In this document: piece by piece, positions 36,144 to 45,663 of the stretch
Position numbering within the stretch: position 1 is the first letter of the stretch
Layout of the letters: each line of letters opens with the position of its first letter
NCBI RefSeq assembly: GCF_031932625.1
Contig: NZ_JAVSCK010000005.1
Location: 318,481-382,480, forward strand
Direction of reading: 5' to 3'
Length of the DNA stretch: 64,000 bases
Origin: Hwangdonia seohaensis
GTDB lineage: Bacteria > Bacteroidota > Bacteroidia > Flavobacteriales > Flavobacteriaceae
Position numbers and translations under genes: made by a program
Notes under the pieces: model-generated
Seen by the model: the letters and a program-made list of their open reading frames with translations, nothing else
What the model was told of the DNA's origin: nothing
The model's database searches: none

Positions 36144-36210
36144 TGTTATTAATTGCAGAAGCCAATATTGTAAAATCAAACCTGATTATCAAACAGAGAT
36201 GATGTTTTTT

Positions 36211-36245
36211 AAGACCTAACAGATTTTTGAAACCTGTTAGGTCTT
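36211..36245. terminator. Bidirectional terminator between the cusB-like and DUF2892 genes
   Basis: Twelve-base stem AAGACCTAACAG / CTGTTAGGTCTT, with a T run before it and T residues after it; it serves two convergent genes. Its loop sequence (TTTTTGAAAC) is shared with two other palindromes of this region (36881, 40296). Confidence 0.7.
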
Positions 36246-36275
36246 ATTAATTTATGGTTTCTAAAAAAACAAAGA

Positions 36276-36500
36276 TTAACTTTCTTTCGAATTTGGCACG
36301 GCACAACTTGCAGGACCTTTTTTAATCCCTAATTTCATAAGAATAGTTTCCAACAAACACCATTTGGTGAAGGCCGACTGAATTAAATTCACGCCAATAA
36401 ATACCGTAAACCACATCCAGTTTTGATTGACATAAAAGGTGAGTATTACACTTAATAATACCATTGTACCTACAATAACTCTAAAATATGTATTTAACAT
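36276..36500 (-). CDS. DUF2892 (YgaP-like) small membrane protein
   Basis: A 74-residue protein with two membrane helices and the family end motif QSAFTKWCLLETILMKLGI. DUF2892 domains occur alone or fused to rhodaneses and often stand next to sulfur or metal genes. It is the last gene of the RND operon that runs on the minus strand. The role is unknown. Confidence 0.75.
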   Translation of the reverse strand: MLNTYFRVIVGTMVLLSVILTFYVNQNWMWFTVFIGVNLIQSAFTKWCLLETILMKLGIKKGPASCAVPNSKES

Positions 36501-36532
36501 TTTAATTAATTTTTTAGGATTAAACTTTTACT

Positions 36533-36838
36533 TTATATAAATTTTTCAATAGGAACCACAACCGCTCTCACCGCATTATTGGTTTCTACATTCGAATTAA
36601 ATTCTTGTATTAATTGGAATAAGGTATCAATGTTTTCGTCTTCTGTAAACGAGAAGAATAAACGGGATTCATTTCCAAACTTTTCGCTAGGAAACCAACT
36701 TGAAGCCATCATAACGGATGAACCATTTTTGTATCCATCAATATCGGAACTACTAAAGCTATGAATATTCGCTTTTTTGAAGAGTTTCAAAACCTCTTTT
36801 TGAAATTCCTCGACTGCTGTAACTATGACTAATTTCAT
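36533..36838 (-). CDS. PII-like small protein
   Basis: A 101-residue alpha/beta protein with the PII ferredoxin-like order: strand MKLVIVTAVEEF, helix, strand HSFSSSDIDGYK, loop, strand ESRLFFSFTEDE, helix and the final strand VRAVVVPIEKF. It lacks the GlnB uridylylation motif. Related PII-like or DUF3240 proteins sit beside RND metal pumps, where they probably sense the ligand. Here it lies 90 bases downstream of an RND permease gene on the minus strand, which supports that role. Confidence 0.6.
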   Translation of the reverse strand: MKLVIVTAVEEFQKEVLKLFKKANIHSFSSSDIDGYKNGSSVMMASSWFPSEKFGNESRLFFSFTEDENIDTLFQLIQEFNSNVETNNAVRAVVVPIEKFI

Positions 36839-36880
36839 TATTTCTATTTTTTATTTCCTGTAGATTTTTAGTTTTTTATA

Positions 36881-36909
36881 ACCTACAAGGTTTTCAAAAC
36901 CTTGCAGGT
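36881..36909. repeat. Dispersed palindrome
   Basis: ACCTACAAGG-TTTTCAAAA-CCTTGCAGGT, nearly perfect. A related copy is at 40296-40323, and a shorter cousin forms the terminator at 36211. It may act as a bidirectional terminator or as an interspersed palindromic element. Confidence 0.5.
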
Positions 36910-36929
36910 AATCTAAACCGAGAAAATGA

Positions 36930-39900
36930 TTACTTATAATTCTTCTTTTCTATCATATAATAAACCAACGGCACAACCAACAGCGTTAACACCGTTGAAA
37001 CAATAGTACCTCCCATTAACGAAATGGCTAAGCCTTGAAAAATGGGATCAAACAGAATCACGAAAGCACCTATAACAACTGTACCAGCCGTTAATAAAAT
37101 AGGTGTTGTTCTCACAGCTCCGGCCTCAATGGCCGCTTGTTTTAATGGTACACCATCGGCAGTTCTTAAATTGATAAAGTCGATTAGTAATACCGAATTT
37201 CGAACCATAATTCCTGCTAAGGCAATCATGCCGATGAACGATGTTGCTGTAAAGAATGCGCCCATAATCCAGTGTCCTAAAATAATTCCGATTAAGGATA
37301 ACGGTATGGCAACCATCATCACTATTGGTGCTTTAAAGTTTTGGAACCAACCAACAATTAAGATGTAAATCAAGATGATTGCACCTAAAAAGGCGATGCC
37401 TAAATCCCTAAAAACTTCCAGCGTAATTTGCCATTCACCATCCCATTTTACGGTATAATTATCTTCATAATCTGGCTGACCTAAATACATTTCGTTAAGC
37501 GCGTAGCCTGGTGGTAACGGAATGTCTTTCAACTTTTCTTCCATACCCAAAATAGCGTATGCAGGACTTTCCAACTCTCCAGCCATATCTGCCATCACAT
37601 AAACCACGCGTTTCTGGTTTTTACGATAAATGCTTTTTGCTGCTGTAGTTTCACTAATGGTTACCAAATCTGCAATGGGAATCATACGGCCTTGATTCGA
37701 TTTCACTTTCAATTGTGAAATATCAGAAATGGTTGATTTTTCCTTTTCGTCTAAAGCCAAAATCAATCCAATTTGACTCACAGCATCCTCATCATACAAA
37801 TTGGTTATGGCCCTGTTTGATAATGCCATATTCATCGTATAGGCAATCTGTTGTGGTGCAACACCATACAGCATCGCTTTTTCTTTATTGATTTCGAACT
37901 GATACTCGGTTTGGTCGTCTTCAACCATCCAATCGATATCAACCACATCATCTGTATTTCTTAAAATATCTTGGATGTTATCGGCAATTCTAATTTGCTC
38001 GTCGTAATCAGGCCCGTAAACTTCAGCTACAATCGTAGATAAAACAGGAGGTCCCGGTGGCACTTCTACTAATTTTACATTTGCATTGTATTTGGCAGCA
38101 ATCTTTTGAATATCTGGACGCAATAATTTAGCGATATCGTGACTTTGCGCTGAACGTTCTCCTTTACCAATTAAGTTCACTTGAATATCAGCCATATTGC
38201 TTCCCCCACGCAAATCGTAATGACGCACCAATCCGTTGAAGGTAATGGGCGCAGAGGTGCCCACATAGTTTTGGTAATTTACCACTTCTGGTCGTGTTGC
38301 TAAATATTGTGCAATTTCCTTGGCTACAACTCCAGTGCGCTCTAAGGTTGTGCCTTCTGGCATGTCAATAACCACTTGAAATTCATTTTTGTTATCAAAC
38401 GGCAGCATTTTTACAGCTACCGAATTGGTGAAAAACAAGGCCATTGTGCCCATTAAGAGTACAAAGGTTCCCGCTAAAAACACATAACGTTTTGTCTTAC
38501 TTTCTAAAAGTGGTCGTTCTAATTTGTTATAAATTCTATAGATTAAAGTGTCCTCTAAAGGTTTTTCTGCTTTCTTTTTTGCTTCTTTTTTGTCCTTTTC
38601 CCTCAAGAAAATTAAACCCAAATACGGTGTAATGGTCAAAGCCACAAATAGTGATAAAATCATCGCGATTGAAGCTCCAATGGGCATGGGTGCCATATAA
38701 GGTCCCATTAATCCTGAAACAAAAGCCATTGGTAAAACCGAAGCAATTACCGTAAATGTAGCCAAAATGGTTGGGTTGCCCACTTCGTTAATGGCATATA
38801 AGGCTGCCTGCTTAAATGGCAAGCGTTTCATTTTGAAATGCCTGTGCATATTTTCGGCAATAATGATGGAGTCATCAACAACGATTCCTGTTACGAAAAC
38901 CAAAGCAAACAACGTGATTCGATTTAAGGTATAATCCATCAAGTAGTAGCTCAACAAGGTTAAAGCAAACGTAATTGGAACGGATAAAAACACCACCAAT
39001 CCACCGCGCCAACCCATGGCCAACATCACCACAATAGTAACCGCAATGATGGAACCTATAAGGTGCAACAACAATTCGGATACTTTCTGCGAAGCCGTTT
39101 CCCCATAGTTTCTTGTGATTTCAACATGAACATCATCCGGAATTAAAGTGCTGCGTAAATGTTCTACCTTGTCGATAATCACTTCCGCAATTTTCATGGC
39201 ATCGGCACCTTTTCGTTTGGCAACTGAAATGGTGACTGCCGGATATTCCGATTTATAATCCGCCGACTTTACACTTCCTTTGCCAAAACCTAAGCTCACA
39301 TAATTTTGTGGCACTTCTGGTCCGTCAATAATTTTAGCAACTTGTTTTAAATAAATGGGCTGATTCTGTTGCACGCCAACTACCAAATTTTCAACATCGG
39401 TAACAGACTCTAAAAACTTTCCGGTGTTTATAAGGAACTCGGTATCGTTCTTAACAAAGCTTCCAGCGCTTAATTGGCTGTTATTCGCCTTAATCATTTC
39501 GGAAACCGACAAGAAATCCAATCCGCTTGCCGCCAATTTATCTTTATCTAAAACCACTCGTAATTGACGTTCGCGACCTCCAGTTTTATGCGTAATCGCA
39601 ACATCGTTCACCTTTTTAATTTCGGCTTCCAACTCCTGTGCCATTTGGCTTAATTGAAAATCGTCATAATTTTCACTCCACAAAGTCAAGCCCAACATGG
39701 GCACATCGTCAATGGCACGTGTTTTCACCAACGGAAACGTAACGCCTTGAGGCATTTGGTCCATGTGTTTGTTAATTTCGTTGTATAATTTCACAAACGA
39801 GCGCTCAATATCTTCGCCAACATAAAACTGCACAATCACCATGCCTTGCTCTTTCATCGACGTAGAATACACGTATTCCACACCTTTGATATTGGATATT

Positions 39901-40124
39901 AATTGCTCTAATGGCTTAATCACGCGCGATTCCACTTCCGTAGGACTTGCTCCCGGATAACCCACAAAAATGTCTGCCATGGGCACATCAATTTGTGGCT
40001 CTTCTTCACGCGGAATTAAAAACGAACTATAAACGCCAACAACCATAAACACAATCATTAACAACACGGTTAACTTCGATTGCATAAAGATTTTGGCAAT
40101 TTTTCCTGCGATACCTTCTTTCAT
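36930..40124 (-). CDS. RND efflux permease (HAE-like)
   Basis: A 1064-residue inner-membrane proton antiporter with 12 helices and two large periplasmic loops. TM4 has TGIVVDDSIIIAEN; the paired aspartates are those of the proton path of AcrB-type pumps, unlike the D-D-E of the metal pump at 30659. It is expected to export organic compounds, though the neighbours (PII-like and DUF2892) leave a metal substrate open. Operon order of transcription: TolC (41548), adaptor (40364), this gene, PII-like, DUF2892. Confidence 0.92.
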   Translation of the reverse strand: MKEGIAGKIAKIFMQSKLTVLLMIVFMVVGVYSSFLIPREEEPQIDVPMADIFVGYPGASPTEVESRVIKPLEQLISNIKGVEYVYSTSMKEQGMVIVQFYVGEDIERSFVKLYNEINKHMDQMPQGVTFPLVKTRAIDDVPMLGLTLWSENYDDFQLSQMAQELEAEIKKVNDVAITHKTGGRERQLRVVLDKDKLAASGLDFLSVSEMIKANNSQLSAGSFVKNDTEFLINTGKFLESVTDVENLVVGVQQNQPIYLKQVAKIIDGPEVPQNYVSLGFGKGSVKSADYKSEYPAVTISVAKRKGADAMKIAEVIIDKVEHLRSTLIPDDVHVEITRNYGETASQKVSELLLHLIGSIIAVTIVVMLAMGWRGGLVVFLSVPITFALTLLSYYLMDYTLNRITLFALVFVTGIVVDDSIIIAENMHRHFKMKRLPFKQAALYAINEVGNPTILATFTVIASVLPMAFVSGLMGPYMAPMPIGASIAMILSLFVALTITPYLGLIFLREKDKKEAKKKAEKPLEDTLIYRIYNKLERPLLESKTKRYVFLAGTFVLLMGTMALFFTNSVAVKMLPFDNKNEFQVVIDMPEGTTLERTGVVAKEIAQYLATRPEVVNYQNYVGTSAPITFNGLVRHYDLRGGSNMADIQVNLIGKGERSAQSHDIAKLLRPDIQKIAAKYNANVKLVEVPPGPPVLSTIVAEVYGPDYDEQIRIADNIQDILRNTDDVVDIDWMVEDDQTEYQFEINKEKAMLYGVAPQQIAYTMNMALSNRAITNLYDEDAVSQIGLILALDEKEKSTISDISQLKVKSNQGRMIPIADLVTISETTAAKSIYRKNQKRVVYVMADMAGELESPAYAILGMEEKLKDIPLPPGYALNEMYLGQPDYEDNYTVKWDGEWQITLEVFRDLGIAFLGAIILIYILIVGWFQNFKAPIVMMVAIPLSLIGIILGHWIMGAFFTATSFIGMIALAGIMVRNSVLLIDFINLRTADGVPLKQAAIEAGAVRTTPILLTAGTVVIGAFVILFDPIFQGLAISLMGGTIVSTVLTLLVVPLVYYMIEKKNYK

Positions 40125-40143
40125 TATTCTTATTATTTTTATC

Positions 40144-40270
40144 CATTTCCACGAAGGTGGAAATCCTTATTTTTTATTTTTGGGCGTTTTAACAGGCTAT
40201 TCGCTACAATCTTTTTTTGCCATATATGGCAGCAAAAAAAGGATTTCCACTACTATCCTTAACGCGATAC
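40144..40270. repeat. Dispersed intergenic repeat with two hairpins
   Basis: The gap between the adaptor and the permease gene contains ATTTCCAC-GAAG-GTGGAAAT (40144-40163), a GGGCGTTTTAACAGGCTATTC segment (from 40183) and CTTTTTTTGC-CATATATG-GCAGCAAAAAAAG (40211-40241) followed by GGATTTCCACTACTATCC. The GC-rich core and its end (TCCTTAACGCG) look like an interspersed repeat that I remember from many flavobacterial genomes; copy number here cannot be tested from one window. Confidence 0.45.
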
Positions 40271-40295
40271 ATCTTGTTTAATTTATTTTTTTAAT

Positions 40296-40323
40296 ACCTA
40301 CAGGGTTTTTGAAACCTCGCAGG
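40296..40323. repeat. Dispersed palindrome, second copy
   Basis: ACCTACAGGGTTTTTGAAAC with CTCGCAGGA; it matches the palindrome at 36881 with several changes. Both flank the permease gene. Confidence 0.4.
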
Positions 40324-40363
40324 ATATTGAATACTGCGACTGTGACTGCCAACTGAAGACTGC

Positions 40364-41440
40364 CTACTGAAGACTAACCTTAGCTCCATTGTAAAGCTTC
40401 CCTTCAGCCGAAACAATGTAAGCTTCATCCGTATTTAAACCCGATAATACTTCCACGTGGTCTCCATAAGTTCTACCCAAACGCAACCAGCGCAACAAAG
40501 CTGTATTGCTTTGGCTTACGGTGTAAACTCCCGATAATTGTCCGTTGGTTACAATGGCTTCCGTAGGAATTAAAATCATTTCAGATTTTGCTTTACGTTC
40601 CACATGAAACTGAACCGTTGTAAACATGCCAGACAAAATATTGGCATCTGTTTGCTCTAAATCTATTTTTACCAAATATTGTCCGCCGGTGTTTTTAGCT
40701 GATGTACTCACTTCGGTAACTTTTCCTTTTAAGGTTTGATTGATTGATTTTACTAAAACATCAACCGAAGTCCCTGTTTTAATGTCTGTAATTTCAGTTT
40801 CCGGTGCCATGGCCATCACTTCAAAATTCCCAGGTGTTTCTATACTAATTAAAGGCACGCCAGGATTTGCCATATTACCAGCTTCTGTGTTTCTGCTGGT
40901 TACGGTCCCGCTAAAAGGTGCTGTAATATTGCTGTAAGCAAATTGTGCGTTGATTTCGTTTTTCATTTGCTTTGCCGATTCCAATCGTGCTTTTGCCATT
41001 TCAAAATTGGCAGTCATATCATCCATTTCTTTTTGCGATGCACTATTGTCTGCAAACAAATTCTTGAAACGGTTATAATCTTTTTGTGCATTATCAAAAG
41101 CTACTGTTGCCTCGGCAATTCCTGCCCTTACTTGTGCTCTCTTAGCTTGTAAATCACTGTTGTTGATAGATACCAATAATTGTCCTTTACGTACTTTATC
41201 GCCAACATTAACATGAACTTTGTTAACATAACCCATAATTCTGGTGCTTAAATCTGCACTATTGACTGCTTGTATTTTTCCGCTTACAGATAAAAATGGA
41301 CTATTGCTATTCGTTTCTACTTGATTTGTTTTTACCGTAATTGCTGGTGCATTATCCGCAACTGATTTTTTGTCTTCGTTACCACAACTCGCTAATAATA
41401 GCGCTACAGAAAATGTTAGGATTGTATATGTTTTTTTCAT
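40364..41440 (-). CDS. RND periplasmic adaptor subunit
   Basis: A 358-residue membrane-fusion lipoprotein (lipobox ALLLASC, Cys at about 19). The lipoyl halves are IMGYVNKVHVNVGDKVRKGQ and FSGTVTSRNTEAGNM, with an alpha-hairpin at about 95-150 and the membrane-proximal domain near the C-terminus. It links the permease at 36930 to the TolC protein at 41548. A 239-base gap with repeats separates it from the permease gene. Confidence 0.9.
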   Translation of the reverse strand: MKKTYTILTFSVALLLASCGNEDKKSVADNAPAITVKTNQVETNSNSPFLSVSGKIQAVNSADLSTRIMGYVNKVHVNVGDKVRKGQLLVSINNSDLQAKRAQVRAGIAEATVAFDNAQKDYNRFKNLFADNSASQKEMDDMTANFEMAKARLESAKQMKNEINAQFAYSNITAPFSGTVTSRNTEAGNMANPGVPLISIETPGNFEVMAMAPETEITDIKTGTSVDVLVKSINQTLKGKVTEVSTSAKNTGGQYLVKIDLEQTDANILSGMFTTVQFHVERKAKSEMILIPTEAIVTNGQLSGVYTVSQSNTALLRWLRLGRTYGDHVEVLSGLNTDEAYIVSAEGKLYNGAKVSLQ

Positions 41441-41462
41441 CGTTATTATTTTTTTATTTAAG

Positions 41463-41487
41463 ACACTTCGACTGCGCTCAGTGTGAC
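41463..41487. repeat. Short dispersed palindromic repeat
   Basis: ACACTTCGACTGCGCTCAGT then GTGAC. The core TTCGACTGCGCTCAGTGTGA is a sequence I know as a scattered intergenic element in Bacteroidota. It lies between adaptor and TolC genes. Confidence 0.4.
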
Positions 41488-41547
41488 ATTTTTATAATTA
41501 AGAAACTTTAGAAAACCGATCTTGATTCTATTGTCTTGTTTATCTTT

Positions 41548-42855
41548 TTATTCTATGGTTAAAAATTGTAAATACGCTTGAGAATAATTGTATTCAAATA
41601 TGGTTTGATAATATTCTAATTGTTTTTGTGCGTATTGGGTTTCCGCCATTAACAAATCGGATGTTTTTTCTAATCCCTCTTTAAATCTGTTGGTGCGTAT
41701 TCTTAAGGATTCTTCCGATTGTTCCAAAGCCAACTTGTTTAATTTCAATTTATTTTCAGCATCTATAAAAGCGCGTTTTGCTTTGTTCAACTCTAAATTA
41801 CTTTGCGATACGTATTGTTGGTATTCTAGTTTGGATTGTTCCAATTCAGCTTTACTTTTTTGTGCTTTACCAAAACGTTTGGAGCCCTGAAAAATATTCC
41901 AGCTCAATTGCGCGCCAAATAAATACCCGTTGGCATCGTCTTGAAAGATTTGATCGTCGTACAACTCGTAACTACCAAAGGCATTCAATGTTGGTAAAAA
42001 AGCCATTTTATCTGCTTTGTTCATAGCTTCAAAAGCCTTACTTGCCAATTTCATGGCTTTAATATCCGATCGGTTTTCTGAAACGCTTTGGTCTTCCATT
42101 GTAAATGTGGCTACTTTCAATTCGTCTGACGGTTTGTAAATAACGTAGGTTTCATCATTCATTAAAAACGACAAATAATTGGATGCGTTTTGCACATTAC
42201 TCTTTGCCGTTTGTAATTGGTTTTGAACTTCGGTTACCCGCACTTCAACATTTAAAACATCTGCTCGTTGCAGATAGCCTTGTTTAAAGCTGTTTTCTGC
42301 TAATTTTTTATTGGCATTGGCAGCATCCAAGGCTTTTTCTAAAACAATAACGGCTTTGTATGCCAATTGTAATTGCATATATGCTTTGTCAACTTCAAAC
42401 GCTAAATAATCCTGTGTACGTTCGGTTTTTAAAGACATGGCTTCCATTTTTGATTTGGCCGCTTTACGTTGATACATACCATCTAAATTGATTAAAGGTT
42501 GCTGAATTTCCAATTTTGTTGCGTAGTTTTCAATCTGCGAAGGGTTATTCAATAAAGCAGGATTAAAATCGCTTTGCGTTAAAATCTCCTGATTCAATTT
42601 AGAACCAAAGGCCATTAACGGGTTTGTAGTGGCCATGGCTGTATGACTTAGGGTGATATTTGGCAAAAACACCGCATTGGTTTGTCTGTAATCTGCTCTG
42701 GCTTGTTTGAATTCTTCTTCTGAAATCTTAATACTTGAGTTGTTTTCGGATACTTTAACCAAGATTTCGTTTTTGGATATAGGTATTAATTCTTGTGCTT
42801 GAATTGAAACGCCGAATGACAAAAAAGTAAGTATTAAAACGTATGTTGTTTTCAT
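41548..42855 (-). CDS. TolC-family outer-membrane efflux protein
   Basis: A 435-residue protein. I use the ATG at 42855 (MKTTYVLILTFLSFGVSIQA signal peptide) instead of the upstream one at 42912, because the -7 box lies between them. Two OEP repeats of long helices (LQLAYKAVIVLEKALDAAN, LEYQQYVSQSNLELNKAKRA). It forms the outer-membrane tunnel for the RND pump encoded downstream. First gene of this RND operon. Confidence 0.9.
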   Translation of the reverse strand: MKTTYVLILTFLSFGVSIQAQELIPISKNEILVKVSENNSSIKISEEEFKQARADYRQTNAVFLPNITLSHTAMATTNPLMAFGSKLNQEILTQSDFNPALLNNPSQIENYATKLEIQQPLINLDGMYQRKAAKSKMEAMSLKTERTQDYLAFEVDKAYMQLQLAYKAVIVLEKALDAANANKKLAENSFKQGYLQRADVLNVEVRVTEVQNQLQTAKSNVQNASNYLSFLMNDETYVIYKPSDELKVATFTMEDQSVSENRSDIKAMKLASKAFEAMNKADKMAFLPTLNAFGSYELYDDQIFQDDANGYLFGAQLSWNIFQGSKRFGKAQKSKAELEQSKLEYQQYVSQSNLELNKAKRAFIDAENKLKLNKLALEQSEESLRIRTNRFKEGLEKTSDLLMAETQYAQKQLEYYQTIFEYNYSQAYLQFLTIE

Positions 42856-42875
42856 TGTTATTTTATTTGATATTG

Positions 42876-42919
42876 CAAAAATAGGCCTAAGAAATCTGTT
42901 GGTCAGTAACAAAGGTTAC
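42876..42919 (-). promoter_or_regulatory. Promoter and possible operator of the TolC-adaptor-RND operon
   Basis: TATTTTTG on the minus strand (42883-42876) is a full -7 match. Upstream lies the palindrome GTAAC-AAAG-GTTAC (42906-42919), a likely regulator site at about -35. No regulator gene is next to it; the TetR at 50053 is the closest candidate and its own operator has related arms (TAAC...GTTA) with a different spacing. Confidence 0.45.
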
Positions 42920-42987
42920 CTTCAGAAATGAAGTGCTTGATTTATAATGAAATATTAATGGTCTTTTAGTTTAAAGAACAACCTTTA

Positions 42988-44109
42988 TTAGGTCGTTTTT
43001 TTATAACTCCAAACTGCTAATCCATTCATTATTAAAGCATAAAGCAATGTCTTTGATAATTGCGGAAGAATATCCATAAAGCCAGAACCTTTCAACATTA
43101 CCATACGCATCACTTCTACAAAGTATTTTATGGGGTTGAATTCTGTAATAATTTGAGCCCATTCTGGCATACTTTCAATTGGTGTGAACAAACCACTCAT
43201 TAAAATAAAAATCACCGTAAAAAACCAAGCGATAAACATGGCTTGTTGTTGTGTTTCCGTAAAGTTTGAAATAAACAGACCAATTCCTAAAACCACCAAA
43301 ATATAGATGGACGTGTAAACATACATAAGTGGCAAACTGCCAACCATAGGCACATCAAAAATGAGTTTGGCTATGATTAAACCTATGGTTAATAAGCCCA
43401 TTCCTAAAACCCAAAACGGAAAGAGCTTCCCAATAATAAACTGGCTTTTCTTGATTGGTGTCACGTTGATTTGCTCTAAGGTGCCAATTTCCTTTTCTCT
43501 AACAATATTCATTCCCGATAAAAACAAGGTAATCATGGTAACTAATAGAACCAAGATACCTGGAACCATAAAGGTTTTATAATTGAGCGTTTCGTTGTAC
43601 CAAAACAACGGAATGGTATCGATGTTGGATGCTTGTACGTGTTTATCCGAAGGCTGTAGTAAATCAACTTTTATTTGTTGATTAAACCGTTGAATAATTT
43701 GTGAAACATAAACGTTCATGACACCAGCGGCTGCACCATCAATCGCATTAATAGTCACACCTAAACGATTGTGCTTTTCGTTTTGTAAATCGCGTTCAAA
43801 ATACTGTGGAATTTCTAAAACAACATCCACTTCACCTTTTAACATGGCTGAACTTGATAAGGCTTCCGAAGGAAAATCAGTTAAAACATCAAAATACGTT
43901 GAGGCATTAAATCTTTCTACTAATGCTCTAGATGTTGATGTATGGTCGTTATCGATATACCCAAATTTGATATTCTTGACCTCAAATGTCGCAGCATTGG
44001 ATAAAATGACGAGTTGGAGTAGTGGTAACACAAAAATGATAGGAAGCATCCCTTTATTTCTAAAGATTTGTTTGAACTCCTTTTGTATGATGTATAAGAT
44101 TGTTTTCAT
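42988..44109 (-). CDS. ABC-2 type export permease
   Basis: A 373-residue protein of the YbhR/DrrB-like ABC-2 type: a first helix at about 20-40, a large extracytoplasmic domain (about 45-175), then five helices (LVLLVTMITLFLSGMNIVRE and the rest). The motif EKEIGTLEQINVTPIKKSQF marks the coupling helix. It overlaps the end of its partner permease (TAATG), so the pair is produced together as a heterodimer. Last gene of the ABC export operon. Confidence 0.88.
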   Translation of the reverse strand: MKTILYIIQKEFKQIFRNKGMLPIIFVLPLLQLVILSNAATFEVKNIKFGYIDNDHTSTSRALVERFNASTYFDVLTDFPSEALSSSAMLKGEVDVVLEIPQYFERDLQNEKHNRLGVTINAIDGAAAGVMNVYVSQIIQRFNQQIKVDLLQPSDKHVQASNIDTIPLFWYNETLNYKTFMVPGILVLLVTMITLFLSGMNIVREKEIGTLEQINVTPIKKSQFIIGKLFPFWVLGMGLLTIGLIIAKLIFDVPMVGSLPLMYVYTSIYILVVLGIGLFISNFTETQQQAMFIAWFFTVIFILMSGLFTPIESMPEWAQIITEFNPIKYFVEVMRMVMLKGSGFMDILPQLSKTLLYALIMNGLAVWSYKKTT

Positions 44110-45215
44110 TACTCCAGTCTAATTTTATATTTCTTCACACTTAATGCAATAAAAAACACGGTCATGCCTAATAAAATCAGCGTTTCTTTCCATATAAATT
44201 GTATGCCTACGCCTTTTAGCGTGATGCCTTTAATAATGATGATAAACCATTTAGCAGGAATGATATTGCTAATCAATTGCAATGGTAAAGGCATACTGGA
44301 AATAGGGAAAATAAAACCAGACAATAGTATCACAGGAAGCATTAATCCCATCAAAGAAATCATCATTGCGGTTTGTTGAGTTGCTGAAATGGTTGAAATT
44401 AAAATCCCTAATGCTAATGCTGAAATGATAAACAAAATACTCTCCAATGCTAATAAAAACAGGCTTCCTTCAACAGGCATTTTAAAAATGAAAATGCTCA
44501 ACATCACAATCACTACCGCATTGATAATGGAGAGGAAAATATATGGGAACACTTTACCGATAATGACCTGAAAAGGTTTTAGAGGCGATACCAAAAGTAT
44601 TTCCATAGTCCCTAATTCCTTTTCTCTGGTAATAGAAATGGAAGTCATCATCGCAGAAACCAACATTAAAATAATGGTCATTACGCCAGGAACAAACATA
44701 TACACGCTTTTTAATTCCGGATTATAAACCATGCGTGTTTCTGGAATGATTTGATAGACAATGGTAATATCTTTATTTAAACCTTTTTGATATTGTTGAA
44801 GTATAGCATTAACGTAATTACTAATAGTATTTGCGGTATTCGGATCTGTGGCATCGGTTATGATTTGAACCGTTGCTTTGTTGTCTTTAATCAGATTTCT
44901 ACTGAAACCTTTCTCAAAATTTAAAACGGCTTTTACATGACCTTTTTGAAACACCGATTCGATATCGGCTTCTTTTTCAATGATTTGTTTGATACTGAAA
45001 TATTTTGAAGCTGAAATTTTATTGATAATTTCTTTTGTGGTGGCGTCTTTTGAATGGTCTAAAATGGCAATATCTACATTATTGATTTCATTGGTAATGG
45101 CGAATCCGAATAGTAAAATTTGGGCAATTGGCATTCCGAAGAGAATAAACAACGAGCGTCTATCTCTAAAAATATGGTAGAATTCTTTTTTTATGAAGCC
45201 TATAAATCTTTTCAT
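44109..45215 (-). CDS. ABC-2 type export permease
   Basis: A 368-residue paralogue of the preceding permease, with the same layout and the coupling motif EKELGTMEILLVSPLKPFQV. Its start is eight bases away from the inverted-repeat flank of the GxxExxY cassette, so its former upstream spacing to the ATPase genes has been changed by the insertion. In E. coli the matching genes are ybhS and ybhR. Confidence 0.88.
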   Translation of the reverse strand: MKRFIGFIKKEFYHIFRDRRSLFILFGMPIAQILLFGFAITNEINNVDIAILDHSKDATTKEIINKISASKYFSIKQIIEKEADIESVFQKGHVKAVLNFEKGFSRNLIKDNKATVQIITDATDPNTANTISNYVNAILQQYQKGLNKDITIVYQIIPETRMVYNPELKSVYMFVPGVMTIILMLVSAMMTSISITREKELGTMEILLVSPLKPFQVIIGKVFPYIFLSIINAVVIVMLSIFIFKMPVEGSLFLLALESILFIISALALGILISTISATQQTAMMISLMGLMLPVILLSGFIFPISSMPLPLQLISNIIPAKWFIIIIKGITLKGVGIQFIWKETLILLGMTVFFIALSVKKYKIRLE

Positions 45216-45223
45216 CTCTTATT

Positions 45224-45254
45224 ACCGCAGATTTCGCTGATTACCGCAGATTTA
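45224..45254. repeat. Left inverted repeat of the GxxExxY cassette
   Basis: ACCGCAGATTTCGCTGATTA with CCGCAGATTT. The part CAGATTTCGCTGATT recurs in inverted orientation at 45720-45741. Confidence 0.65.
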
Positions 45255-45258
45255 TGTT

Positions 45259-45645
45259 TTATAATCCGTTTACTTTTCTGAAAATTCCTTTTGTTATTTC
45301 ATCTACATTAAAATTTACTAAAATGCCTAACTTCAATTCTGAAATCTTTAAATAAGTTAAAACTTGCTTATGATGTACTTTTGATAAAGTTTCTACAGAT
45401 TTGATTTCTATAATCACTTTATTATTTACCAATAAATCTAATCTGAATCCTACTTCTAGCTTATGTCCATCATAATATACTGGCAATGGAACTTGGCTTT
45501 TTACGTCTAAACCTTGTTTTTGTAGCTCGAAACTTAAAACAGCTTCATAAACGGATTCTAATAAACCTGGACCTAATTCATTATAGACTTTAAATATAGC
45601 TCCTCTAATTAAGTAGGATATTTCATTTTCTGTTTTTTGTTCCAT
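45259..45645 (-). CDS. GxxExxY-family protein (PD-(D/E)xK-like)
   Basis: A 128-residue protein with the naming motif in NELGPGLLESVYE (about 23-35) and a nuclease-like core GFRLDLLVNNKVIIEIKS (D-x8-E-x-K). The family is common in Bacteroidota and cyanobacteria, with no settled function. It is flanked on both sides by short inverted repeats and sits between the ATPase and permease genes of an ABC operon that is otherwise tightly packed, so it has probably come in as a small mobile or repeat-bound cassette. Confidence 0.88.
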   Translation of the reverse strand: MEQKTENEISYLIRGAIFKVYNELGPGLLESVYEAVLSFELQKQGLDVKSQVPLPVYYDGHKLEVGFRLDLLVNNKVIIEIKSVETLSKVHHKQVLTYLKISELKLGILVNFNVDEITKGIFRKVNGL

Positions 45646-45663
45646 GATTTATTTTTTTAGTTT

